From Galbibacter sp048266365 (lineage in GTDB: Bacteria > Bacteroidota > Bacteroidia > Flavobacteriales > Flavobacteriaceae), in assembly GCF_048266365.1 (NCBI RefSeq), contig NZ_JBLWZP010000002.1:434001-498000 (forward strand): a stretch of 64,000 nt of DNA. The letters run 5' to 3'. Of the stretch, positions 1-8,481 are shown piece by piece. The position numbers were made by a program, and so were the translations under genes. Within the stretch, counting starts at the first letter, position 1; each line of letters starts with the position of its first letter. Under the pieces are notes generated by a model. That model saw only the letters and a list, made by a program, of their open reading frames with translations, had not been told where the DNA came from and made no database searches.

Positions 1-216
1 TGCCAACTGACTCAGTTCACTACCATAAGCACTTATGGCCTGATATGCATGGTCGTCAGACATGATAAATAAAATGTTTGGTCGGCTAGGCCGAGTCTCT
101 TCAGAGGTAGTTCCTGACTCTTTCTCTTTTGTATTTGTTTGACATGAACCTGCAAAAATCAATAGCCCTGCAATTAAAAAGAAGGCAACTGTTCTTATCG
201 TCTTAAAGTATTTCAT
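1..216 (-). CDS. Sulfatase, lipoprotein, amino-terminal fragment
   Basis: This is the first 72 codons of a minus-strand gene that runs off the left edge. The ATG is the complement of 214-216. The product opens with a lipoprotein signal (FAGSC, Cys25), then a Lys/Glu/Thr-rich linker, then RPNILFIMSDDHAYQ, the standard start of type I sulfatases. The paired aspartates are usually calcium ligands. The CxPxR formylglycine motif, which would prove a sulfatase rather than another member of the alkaline phosphatase superfamily, lies outside the window. The gene is 100 bp downstream of the GH3 gene on the same strand, so it may be the next gene of the utilization locus, anchored in the periplasm or on the cell surface. 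Confidence 0.85.
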   Translation of the reverse strand, partial: MKYFKTIRTVAFFLIAGLLIFAGSCQTNTKEKESGTTSEETRPSRPNILFIMSDDHAYQAISAYGSELSQLA

Positions 217-316
217 ATTCAAGTGTTTACTGTTCTATTCGTTTGTATAAACTGCCCCTCTATAACTACATCGCGGATAAAGGTGGCAATAACATCGTAA
301 AAATTAATTTGAGATT

Positions 317-2590
317 CTATCGTAGAATAAAGGATTTCATTAACAAAGCGTTAGAATCTTCGCCTACAAATACCTCAAAGACTCCTGGCTCCGCAATAAA
401 TTCCAATCGATTGTTGTAAAACTTTAAATCATCTGGCTGTAAGGTGATGCTAACCGTTTTCTCTTCTCCCTTTTTAAGAAACACTTTTTTAAAAGCCTTT
501 AAGGTACGCTTGGGTGGGGTAATACTTCGAACAACATCCCTTAAGTAAAGTTGTACCACCGTGGCACCATCGTAATCTCCTGAATTTTTAACTTGAACAG
601 AAACCTCAAGGGGTTCATTCGCAGAGATTTCATCCTTGCTCAATCGTAGAGCTGAGTATTCAAAAGTGGTATAACTGAGTCCATAACCAAAAGGCAGTAG
701 TGGTGTATTGGGCAGATCCAAATAATTGGATCTAAACTTTTGAAACTCTTTAGTATCACCGGCAGGTCTACCTGTGTTTTTCATACTGTGGTATATCGGA
801 ATTTGCCCCACAGATCTTGGCCAAGTCGCTGTTAGCTTTCCTGAAGGATTGTAATTACCGAACAGTACATCTGCAATAGCATTACCCGCTTCAACCCCAG
901 GGTGCCATACCTGTAAAATACTAATGGGCATTTCGAACTCCTCACTAATATTTAAGGGTCTACCGCTCATCAGTACAAGAATTAAGGGTTTTCCTGTGCT
1001 TTCTAAAGCTCGAATTAATTTTTTTTGTGGCTCAGGAATACGAATATCGGTACGACTAGCTGCCTCGCCACTCATTTCGGTGGCTTCACCAACTACAGCT
1101 ACAACAACATCGGCATTTTCGACCTTTGCCATGGCTTCTTGTAACAACTCCTCAGGGAAAGCCTCACTAATCATGACACGAGGGCCAAAAACATTGATTT
1201 TTTTAGCCATTTCAGGATCATCTACGATATTAGAACCCTTTGCATAATTGACTATTGCTGCAGGTGCAATATTGGCAATACCCTCTCTGACGGTAACGGC
1301 ATACTTCACCTCTCCGGTCGGAGCCCATGTCCCCAACATATTATTTCTATTATCAGCCAAGGGTCCAACAAGAGCAATTTTAGCTGTTTTTGAAATTGGC
1401 AGTACTCCTGCATCATTTTTTAAAAGTACTGCTGATGCGGCAACGGCCTCTCTAGCGACCGCCCTGTTTTCAGGGGTCAATATATCTTTTTCAGCGCGGT
1501 TCTCATCGATATACCTATAAGGATCATCAAATAGTCCTAATTTATACTTGGCTTCTAATATCCTTCTACAGGCATTGGTAATGTCGATTTCTGTCACCTT
1601 TCCTTCTGCCAGTGATTTTTGAAGCGTACTGAGAAAACCCTCACCCACCATATCCATATCTAGCCCGGCATTTAAAGCCAAGGCAGAAACTGTCTGTAAA
1701 TCACCTATGCCATGAGCAACCATTTCGTTTAAGGATGTATAATCGGAGACTACAAAACCATCAAAACCCCAGAGATTGCGCAATACATCGGTCAATAGCC
1801 ACTTATTCCCGGTGGCAGGCACCCCATCCACATCATTAAATGAAGTCATCACCGAACCAACACCAGCATCAATTGCTGCCTTGTAAGGCGCCATATATTG
1901 ATTGAACATTTTAAGATGACTCATATCGACCGAGTTATAATCTCTTCCAGCTTCTGAGGCGCCGTAAAGCGCAAAGTGCTTCACAGTAGCCATCATGGTA
2001 TTTGAGGCAGTGAGATCATCACCTTGATAGCCCTTTACCATCGCTTTAGCTATGGCCGATCCCAAAAAAGGATCTTCGCCGGAACCCTCAGCCATCCTCC
2101 CCCATCGAGGGTCGCGGGAGATGTCTACCATGGGAGAAAAATTCCAGTTAATACCATCAGCTGTAGCTTCTTTTGCTGCGATTTGAGCGGTATGTTTTAT
2201 CAGTTCCATATCCCAACTTGAGGCCAAGCCGAGTGGAATCGGAAAGATTGTTTTATAACCGTGAATAATATCAAAACCAAATAGTAAAGGGATTCCTAAA
2301 CGGGAATTTTTAACGGCGAGTTCTTGAGCCATTCTGATCTTCTCAGGACCCGAAACTCCAAATAATCCACCAACATTACCGGCCTTTATTTTTTTCTCCA
2401 CATTACGGCTGACCACCTCACCAGTAGCCACACCTCCGCCAGGGGTAACTAAATTTAGCTGCCCTATCTTCTCTTCCACTGTCATCTTACTCAGTAGCGC
2501 CTCAACCTCCGGTATGGATTCTGTGTTTTGTGCAATTAGGCTCAAACTACTACATAGACCAGCTATCGATAATATCATTAATCGTTTCAT
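317..2590 (-). CDS. bglX: Beta-glucosidase, glycoside hydrolase family 3
   Basis: A periplasmic exo-acting enzyme of 757 residues that should release glucose from the non-reducing end of beta-gluco-oligosaccharides. I chose the ATG at 2590 because it directly precedes a good signal peptide (MKRLMILSIAGL... ending LIAQ); an ATG 11 codons upstream would put charged residues in front of it. Order: GH3 N-domain with KHFALYG and the nucleophile region GFVVSDYTSLNE (Asp near residue 283), GH3 C-domain with MSGEAASRTD carrying the likely acid/base Glu, and a C-terminal FnIII-like domain (about 650-745). This is full length for the BglX type. GH3 enzymes accompany GH144 enzymes in known beta-1,2-glucan loci, which fits the neighbour at 4426-5811; the exact linkage cannot be read from sequence alone. 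Confidence 0.93.
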   Translation of the reverse strand: MKRLMILSIAGLCSSLSLIAQNTESIPEVEALLSKMTVEEKIGQLNLVTPGGGVATGEVVSRNVEKKIKAGNVGGLFGVSGPEKIRMAQELAVKNSRLGIPLLFGFDIIHGYKTIFPIPLGLASSWDMELIKHTAQIAAKEATADGINWNFSPMVDISRDPRWGRMAEGSGEDPFLGSAIAKAMVKGYQGDDLTASNTMMATVKHFALYGASEAGRDYNSVDMSHLKMFNQYMAPYKAAIDAGVGSVMTSFNDVDGVPATGNKWLLTDVLRNLWGFDGFVVSDYTSLNEMVAHGIGDLQTVSALALNAGLDMDMVGEGFLSTLQKSLAEGKVTEIDITNACRRILEAKYKLGLFDDPYRYIDENRAEKDILTPENRAVAREAVAASAVLLKNDAGVLPISKTAKIALVGPLADNRNNMLGTWAPTGEVKYAVTVREGIANIAPAAIVNYAKGSNIVDDPEMAKKINVFGPRVMISEAFPEELLQEAMAKVENADVVVAVVGEATEMSGEAASRTDIRIPEPQKKLIRALESTGKPLILVLMSGRPLNISEEFEMPISILQVWHPGVEAGNAIADVLFGNYNPSGKLTATWPRSVGQIPIYHSMKNTGRPAGDTKEFQKFRSNYLDLPNTPLLPFGYGLSYTTFEYSALRLSKDEISANEPLEVSVQVKNSGDYDGATVVQLYLRDVVRSITPPKRTLKAFKKVFLKKGEEKTVSITLQPDDLKFYNNRLEFIAEPGVFEVFVGEDSNALLMKSFILR

Positions 2591-2646
2591 CCTGTGTTGT
2601 AATTTAATTTTTTTAAGCAGCAATAATTATCATGGTACTCTTTACC

Positions 2647-3438
2647 TTAGTTTTTAGGAGTACGTGTTTTTGAAAATAGCCAAGGTAAAAATTCCGGTTC
2701 GGCAAATGCAGAATCCCAGCTGTTATGCCTAGCATTTTCATAGAGGGTAAAATTCGGATACCCACCCGCCTCTAATAGGGCTTCAACCATTTCCAAAGAG
2801 TATAGTGGATTAACAACATCATCCTTGGCTCCATGAAATACCCACATCGGTACCTGGGCATATTTTTCTACCAAATCATCACTTCCTCCACCACAAATGG
2901 GAATTGCTGCAGCAAACGTCTGTGGCATTCTACCGAGGATTTCAAAGGTTCCCATACCGCCCATGGATAAGCCGGCGACATAAACTCTATCCTTATCCAC
3001 ATAAGATTTATCGAGTTGCTCTGAAAGCAACTCCATGACCAAACTTAAGGCTGTAGTTGGAGTCTTTTCTGGATGAAACTCCAATTTCACACCCTCTCCA
3101 GAGCGATCCACATCCACATTCGACCAATAATCGTCTCTTGGGCATTGTGGGAAGATGACAATGGCAGGAAATTCAGCTCTGTTTTCCACGGCAGCAAAAA
3201 GAGAACTTCCATGTATTAATTGTGCCTCATTATCACTTCCGCGCTCACCAGCGCCATGTAGAAACAGCACCAAGGGATAAACCTGGTCTTCTGAAAAATT
3301 ATCAGGCCACAAAATTCGATAGTTTAAGGTATCTGTTCCTTTTACCAAACTAGCCTCTTTATACAATTGTTGTTGAGCCAACATTAATACCGGAAGGCAT
3401 ACCAATAGGCAGCTAAGCCATTTGTTTATAGAATTCAT
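2647..3438 (-). CDS. Secreted alpha/beta-hydrolase esterase
   Basis: A 263-residue exported esterase of the polyhydroxybutyrate-depolymerase/phospholipase-carboxylesterase type. A signal peptide ends near residue 21 (LMLAQQ). The oxyanion motif FLHGAGERG lies at about 59-67, the nucleophile elbow GLSMGG places Ser158, and Asp206/207 in HGAKDDV and His238 in ENARHNS complete a plausible triad. The stop is only 4 bp before the start of the metallophosphoesterase on the upstream side, so the two genes are probably co-transcribed. In the locus it may remove acyl substituents (acetyl or succinyl) from the glycan before glucosidases act; that role is inferred from context only. Confidence 0.85.
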   Translation of the reverse strand: MNSINKWLSCLLVCLPVLMLAQQQLYKEASLVKGTDTLNYRILWPDNFSEDQVYPLVLFLHGAGERGSDNEAQLIHGSSLFAAVENRAEFPAIVIFPQCPRDDYWSNVDVDRSGEGVKLEFHPEKTPTTALSLVMELLSEQLDKSYVDKDRVYVAGLSMGGMGTFEILGRMPQTFAAAIPICGGGSDDLVEKYAQVPMWVFHGAKDDVVNPLYSLEMVEALLEAGGYPNFTLYENARHNSWDSAFAEPEFLPWLFSKTRTPKN

Positions 3439-3442
3439 TTTA

Positions 3443-4423
3443 TTAAAAGTTTATATTTTCAAAACTAAAATCTTGGGCGGTATCCTCTTTATAAGCATCT
3501 AACCACGGTGAATAGGTACTGACGGTTATTGTTTGCCCGCTAAGGTCTACCTTTACAATTCTCAAAAACCCATTGCCACCGTTCTTAGAGCCTTCCACCC
3601 CTTTTTGGTAATTGGCCAACATTTGATAAACCGTGTTGCCGTGATCACCCTTCGAAATTAGTGTACCTACCCCGGATTTTAAAATATGCCCACTGAAAAC
3701 CATAAGTATTCCAGGGTGTTTTTTTACTAATTTATTCCAAAGTTGAACACCATTGTTTACCGACTCCTCACCGGAATCCTCACCTATGCCGTAGTCCTGT
3801 GGTTGCCACCAATGATCACCCCCGTGTAATGTGTTATCGTTATATAAATAGGCATGCGTATTGATAATGACTTTGGCATTGGGATGTGCTGAAATCAATT
3901 TATTTGCCCAATCAATCGTCTTATTTCTTGGCCCAAACTCCAATGAAAACACTAGCCATGTATAACCGCCTATTTTAAATTTGCTACAGAGATTATCCAC
4001 AGTTCCTTCAGGAAAACTAGCAAACACATTATTATTTGCCTTCAATATCTTGAGGTCAAAATAGCTGTTGGCCTTTTTAGTATTGCGCACATCGGCAAAT
4101 AACCCTTGAGCACTACCCATATCATGATTTCCTAAACTAAATGTATAGGGTACCTTAGCTTCTAACATATCAAATCCTTCTTTGGCAAGTCTCCACTCTT
4201 TCTCGGTATTATTTTGCGTGATGTCACCTTCGTGTATCACAAAAGAAAACCGATTTTTATTATCTGCAATCCACTGCATTTGACTTAAGTAAATATCAGG
4301 ATAAGATTCCATATAGGACTGCGTATCCGGCAGAACAACAAATTCAAAACTTGTTTGTTGCGGATTGCAACCTAATACCAATATCAAGGCACCAATAAAC
4401 ACTACATGCCGAGTCCTTTTCAT
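3443..4423 (-). CDS. Calcineurin-like metallophosphoesterase, lipoprotein
   Basis: A 326-residue lipoprotein (lipobox VLGC, Cys19). Metallophosphoesterase signatures appear in the usual order: LPDTQ near 31-35, HEGDI near 64, LGNHD near 97, NTHAYLY near 189 and FSGHI near 244. These carry the Asp, His and Asn ligands of a two-metal site. Activity on a phosphomonoester or phosphodiester is expected, but the substrate is not readable. It is packed between the esterase (4 bp) and the glycoamylase (2 bp), deep inside the SusCD operon. This suggests that the imported or surface-bound glycan bears a phosphate substituent, for example phosphoglycerol, although such enzymes also occur in loci of unknown substrate. 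Confidence 0.88.
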   Translation of the reverse strand: MKRTRHVVFIGALILVLGCNPQQTSFEFVVLPDTQSYMESYPDIYLSQMQWIADNKNRFSFVIHEGDITQNNTEKEWRLAKEGFDMLEAKVPYTFSLGNHDMGSAQGLFADVRNTKKANSYFDLKILKANNNVFASFPEGTVDNLCSKFKIGGYTWLVFSLEFGPRNKTIDWANKLISAHPNAKVIINTHAYLYNDNTLHGGDHWWQPQDYGIGEDSGEESVNNGVQLWNKLVKKHPGILMVFSGHILKSGVGTLISKGDHGNTVYQMLANYQKGVEGSKNGGNGFLRIVKVDLSGQTITVSTYSPWLDAYKEDTAQDFSFENINF

Positions 4424-4425
4424 TA

Positions 4426-5811
4426 CTATAAACTTGAATGGGTGAAGCCTAATTTTTCTAATCCATGTTGAACATCCTCATTTTTCATTAAAAGCTTCCA
4501 TAACAAGCCCGTTCTATAATTCTCTATCATTACCGGTATCGGCCCTTGATCGATAGCCAAATAACGAGGAACATACCAGTCATCTTCAAGGCTAAAGGCA
4601 TCGTATGGGCCGTATTTCCCTATCAACGAATCTTGTTGCTTATACATATATCTTAAAAACTGCATACTTTCCTTTGGGGTATATGGCATAGAGGATAGTG
4701 CAGCAGTAGGTGAAATCACCCCAAGATCCAAATCCCCTGGATGATGGCCTGCATAACCTTTCATCGAATAACTGGAGGTAAGTCCCCAACAGTTTTCACC
4801 ATAACCCTCATAATTCTTTGGATTATCAACACAATACCTATATTGAATCAAGGCATGGTTACGATTTAAAGTCCAGTAATCAGCGTATTGATCTTTTAAT
4901 CCTTTAGGATTAAGCCCTAGATACGAATAATGTGACCAAAACATTGGTCCAACAGGGTCACCATCATGCTCGTAATGATCGAGTATGGTCGGTAAATCAT
5001 AGAAAGTAGTATCCTGGGTAATAGCCCCATTTCTGGCCCAACCTTGATCGTATACTTCTTTTGAAATCGGATGTGTAGGTGAGGCTGCAGCGAGTACATA
5101 CATGATCAGACATTCATTGTATCCTCCAACAGGAAAGTTCATTTTCCAACCGTAGTTTTCCGACCAATGCCAGTACAATACATTTTCGCCCTTGGTATAC
5201 CAGTCCCATTCAACCCCTTCATATAAAGTTTGAATGTCCTTTACGAGTTGTTGCTCCTGTTGGTTACCTCCCTTAAAATATTCAGCTACCGTTAATAGAC
5301 CTTCCACCAAAAAGGCAGTCTCGACAAGGTCGCCGCCATCATCGTATGTACTAAAAGCTTTGGTCTTGCCTGTATTATCATCCAGCCAATGTGGCCAAGC
5401 CCCGTGAAAACGATCTGCTTTGGCTAAAAAATCAACAATTTTAATATAGCGCTGCAAAGCTTGCTCTCTACTGATATATCCTCGTTCAATACCCACAAGT
5501 ATAGCCATCAAACCAAAACCACTTCCTCCAGTTGTTACAATATGTTTATCATCGGATGGGTATTCGCCATCCATATGGATACGTTCGGCTGCCAATCCGG
5601 AATTTGGCTGGGCACCATCCCAAAAGTAGTCAAAGGTTTGGCGTTGCACCTTGTCCATAAGTGCTATATCATCCTGGGTTGGGACAAATTCTTCTTGCTC
5701 GCCGGCTGGCGGAGATTGAGATTCTTTTGTGTCAGTTTCCTTTTTTGTTCTATTGTCACATCCCGCAATCACCAATGTGAACAAAAATATATATATCGTG
5801 TTTAAACGCAT
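4426..5811 (-). CDS. Glycoamylase-fold lipoprotein, probable GH144 beta-1,2-glucanase
   Basis: A 461-residue lipoprotein. I start at the ATG at 5811, which gives MRLNTIYIFLF...VIAGC (Cys18); the ATG 14 codons upstream has no signal character. The body is the (alpha/alpha)6 glycoamylase domain: TTGGSGFGLMAI near residue 94-105, YDDGGDLVET near 156-165, VGGYNECL near 228-235 and SLEDDWY near 412. Asp157, Asp161 and Glu164, with Glu233 sixty-nine residues later, reproduce the spacing of the acidic residues I recall as essential in the Chitinophaga endo-beta-1,2-glucanase of family GH144. The gene sits 25 bp after the LamG gene, so it is part of the SusCD operon. Endo action or sophorose-releasing exo action are both possible. 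Confidence 0.88.
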   Translation of the reverse strand: MRLNTIYIFLFTLVIAGCDNRTKKETDTKESQSPPAGEQEEFVPTQDDIALMDKVQRQTFDYFWDGAQPNSGLAAERIHMDGEYPSDDKHIVTTGGSGFGLMAILVGIERGYISREQALQRYIKIVDFLAKADRFHGAWPHWLDDNTGKTKAFSTYDDGGDLVETAFLVEGLLTVAEYFKGGNQQEQQLVKDIQTLYEGVEWDWYTKGENVLYWHWSENYGWKMNFPVGGYNECLIMYVLAAASPTHPISKEVYDQGWARNGAITQDTTFYDLPTILDHYEHDGDPVGPMFWSHYSYLGLNPKGLKDQYADYWTLNRNHALIQYRYCVDNPKNYEGYGENCWGLTSSYSMKGYAGHHPGDLDLGVISPTAALSSMPYTPKESMQFLRYMYKQQDSLIGKYGPYDAFSLEDDWYVPRYLAIDQGPIPVMIENYRTGLLWKLLMKNEDVQHGLEKLGFTHSSL

Positions 5812-5836
5812 ATCATTTCTATTTTTAACTAAGTTT

Positions 5837-6925
5837 TTATTGCAAATCCGCATTTTGAATTTCTAAAATTTCTTCTATTGTCAAGGCCTTGTTATATATT
5901 CGAAGCTCATCGATAAAACTCAAATCTGAAAGGTGACCCCATCCGGTAAATCGTGGTGCTCCAGATCCGATAGATAACAAATCACATCCAGTCCAATCAA
6001 CACCGGTAATGGCCGCTTCTGCCACAAGGGTACCATCAATATAAACCTTGGCCGCATTACCGGAAATAGTAAAGGCCATCTGCACCCAATCTGTACCGGG
6101 AGCAAGATCAGCTGCAGCTCCTCCATCTACCCACGAATCAGCCGTTCCATTACCCACATTAAGTTTAAAACGCTGATTACCACTAGCACCTTCTCTAAAG
6201 AATCGGAATCCGCTAGTTCTGTTGTTTTGAGCATCCGGATTTTCGGTGTCTTGGGGACCTATAACTAAAATACCAGCACGATCCGGGATTGCATTTAATT
6301 TATACCAGAACGTTGCACTGATCTCCTCAAAGAGTATACCTTCAGTAGGAAAGCTCACATAGGAATCTACAGCCCCGGCTAAAGCATTTGGTCCCAAGAC
6401 GCTCTCACCTGCAAATCCAATAGAGCCCACAGCCGTTCCACTGGTTACACTAACGAGCTCTGCAAAATCTCCATTAAACGGCATATAAAAAATTTCACCA
6501 TCATAGCGGGGCTTATAAGCCTCTTTTTTCACAAACGAAATGGTTTGCGTGGTTTCTTTACCCTCAATGTCGGTTGCACTAACCGATAGGCTATGGTCCC
6601 CGTTTTCCAAATTAGGATACACGAGATCATCTACAGCAAACTTTCTATAATCCTTAAAATCACTATAGTTACCAATGACGCTCCCATCCATACTTACCAC
6701 CACGGCGTTTAGCTCAATATCATCTTCTACTTCAAATTTAATGGTGATTGGAACCACGTCTTCTTTGACCTGAATTTCCAATCCGGCTGCCGGATAATCA
6801 ATGGCAACTACAGGTGGGGCCATATCGTGCCCCGGTGCTACCTCCTTAATGGAGTCGATACCTTGATCACAGCTAAAAAATAGCACAACTGCAGCAAGGC
6901 TCAATAGAAATATAATACGTTTCAT
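5837..6925 (-). CDS. LamG/concanavalin A-like surface lipoprotein (SusE/F position)
   Basis: A 362-residue lipoprotein (FFSC, Cys19). Residues about 35-130 look like a bacterial Ig-like domain (PPVVAIDYPAAG at its start, typical of SusE-like proteins). Residues about 145-355 form a LamG/concanavalin A-like jelly roll with SATFWYKLNAIPDRAG and IDELRIYNKALT, the latter close to the family's C-terminal signature. No catalytic residues are expected. The gene directly follows susD, where Bacteroidota loci usually encode a surface glycan-binding protein. It probably holds glycan at the cell surface for the SusC/SusD pair and the glucanase. Binding specificity cannot be predicted. Confidence 0.82.
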   Translation of the reverse strand: MKRIIFLLSLAAVVLFFSCDQGIDSIKEVAPGHDMAPPVVAIDYPAAGLEIQVKEDVVPITIKFEVEDDIELNAVVVSMDGSVIGNYSDFKDYRKFAVDDLVYPNLENGDHSLSVSATDIEGKETTQTISFVKKEAYKPRYDGEIFYMPFNGDFAELVSVTSGTAVGSIGFAGESVLGPNALAGAVDSYVSFPTEGILFEEISATFWYKLNAIPDRAGILVIGPQDTENPDAQNNRTSGFRFFREGASGNQRFKLNVGNGTADSWVDGGAAADLAPGTDWVQMAFTISGNAAKVYIDGTLVAEAAITGVDWTGCDLLSIGSGAPRFTGWGHLSDLSFIDELRIYNKALTIEEILEIQNADLQ

Positions 6926-6948
6926 GTTGTAGTTTTTAAAACATTAGT

Positions 6949-8475
6949 TTACTTCGATAATACTGGTAATTCGTCGAGCTGTTGTTGAGGATAAGGCAAT
7001 AATTCCAAATCGCCACTAAAGGATCTACCGTCATAACTCAATTCCTGGTAATTGTCAACACGAATCATATCGTAATAACGAATTCCCCATTCTAAGGCCA
7101 GTTCCGCAAATTTCTCATCCAAAACTTGCTGTGTGGTGACCCCTGAAACAGCTGGCATATTAGCTCTTGCTCTCACCATATTTACAGCCTGATCAGCCGT
7201 TAATCCCACACCAGTGGCACCCCTGGTTAAAGCCTCAGCATACATCAATAATATCTCTGCATAGCGGATCATGATGTAATTTTTATTACTACCGTAATCG
7301 GTACGACCTGGTATTAATTGATTGGAAGGCAAATAATGTTTTCCACTTGAAAACAAAGCTCTTACATTGTCATTAATCACATCCCCATCAGGAGTTGTAT
7401 TTGAAACAAAACCTGGAAGTGTTTCGTATCCGGGATTTGCCTGTATGGCCGCTATGCCTTGATCAGTAAACAACACACTAGTTTCTAAACGAGTGGTCTC
7501 TCCACGATCCAACATAAAAAGAATGTATTTCATAGTCGGTTCATAAAACCCCCAACCTGAAGAAGCGTCAGCTACCACAGGAGTCCATGAAGACGGACCA
7601 TAAGGTGCGTACAAGTGCCCTTCTCGATCTCCAGAGCCTTGACCGTAATCGGAATATTGCAGTTCCATCAAACTTTCATCACTTAATTTGCCAGGGGTTT
7701 TAAACAATTCGTAAAAATCAGGATAAAGAGAAAATAAGCCTGAATTAATAATAGCTCCAGTGGCATCGGCAACCGCTTGATAGTTTCCCAATTCTTGGTT
7801 TGCTAAAGCCTTAACTGCATAAGCAGTATAAGCGGTATAGCCCCCAGGAAGATCCATACGTTGGTTGGGCCTTATTTTCGGTAAAGCTGGAATGGCCTCA
7901 TCCATCTCATCAGAGACAAATTGCATGACTTCTTCACGTGTTGGAAGCTTCTCAATATGGGCTAAAGTAGATAAATCTGATGTATCCAATATAAAAACAC
8001 TACCCCAAGTCTTTGCTAAGAAATAATGATCCATTGCGCGCATAATTTGAATCTCTGCCTTGTACTGCTCACCATTTTGTTTCCCAGCAGCATCAGCCTC
8101 GGCTATATACTTATCTATGTTCTCAATAGCGGTATTGGAAACAACGATATCATCGTAATATGCTTTCCACACACTATTGTACATCCAGTTATTAGTGTCG
8201 TATTTAAATTCGTCGGTATCTTGATAAACCGCCTGATCACCAGCGGCATTTACATCATCTCCACGAACCCCAATAAGTAGAGGAAGTTCCCAACCAGTAC
8301 TTGTATAGGCGTCATATACGCCGATCAAGGATAATAACATATCCTCAGTTTTGGTGTAATCCGTACCACCTGTAAAATTGTTGTTCAATTCTGGCTCATC
8401 AAGTTTATCACAACTACTAAAAAACAGTGTCATTACTGATAAACTCGCTACTATAAATTTATGTTGTAGTCTCAT
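6949..8475 (-). CDS. SusD/RagB family surface glycan-binding lipoprotein
   Basis: A 508-residue SusD homologue, the lid of the SusC pore. The lipobox FFSSC sets Cys22, followed by the usual short N-terminal stretch DKLDEPELN. SusD landmarks include EIQIMRAMDHYFLAKTWG near 140-157 (TPR helices), YIMIRYAEILLMYAEAL in the C-terminal half, and a closing LLPYPQQQLD near the end. Length is normal for the family. The start lies 6 bp after the stop of the SusC gene, which implies translational coupling. With the neighbouring LamG protein and glucanase it should form the outer-membrane capture complex. Confidence 0.95.
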   Translation of the reverse strand: MRLQHKFIVASLSVMTLFFSSCDKLDEPELNNNFTGGTDYTKTEDMLLSLIGVYDAYTSTGWELPLLIGVRGDDVNAAGDQAVYQDTDEFKYDTNNWMYNSVWKAYYDDIVVSNTAIENIDKYIAEADAAGKQNGEQYKAEIQIMRAMDHYFLAKTWGSVFILDTSDLSTLAHIEKLPTREEVMQFVSDEMDEAIPALPKIRPNQRMDLPGGYTAYTAYAVKALANQELGNYQAVADATGAIINSGLFSLYPDFYELFKTPGKLSDESLMELQYSDYGQGSGDREGHLYAPYGPSSWTPVVADASSGWGFYEPTMKYILFMLDRGETTRLETSVLFTDQGIAAIQANPGYETLPGFVSNTTPDGDVINDNVRALFSSGKHYLPSNQLIPGRTDYGSNKNYIMIRYAEILLMYAEALTRGATGVGLTADQAVNMVRARANMPAVSGVTTQQVLDEKFAELALEWGIRYYDMIRVDNYQELSYDGRSFSGDLELLPYPQQQLDELPVLSK

Positions 8476-8481
8476 AATTTC

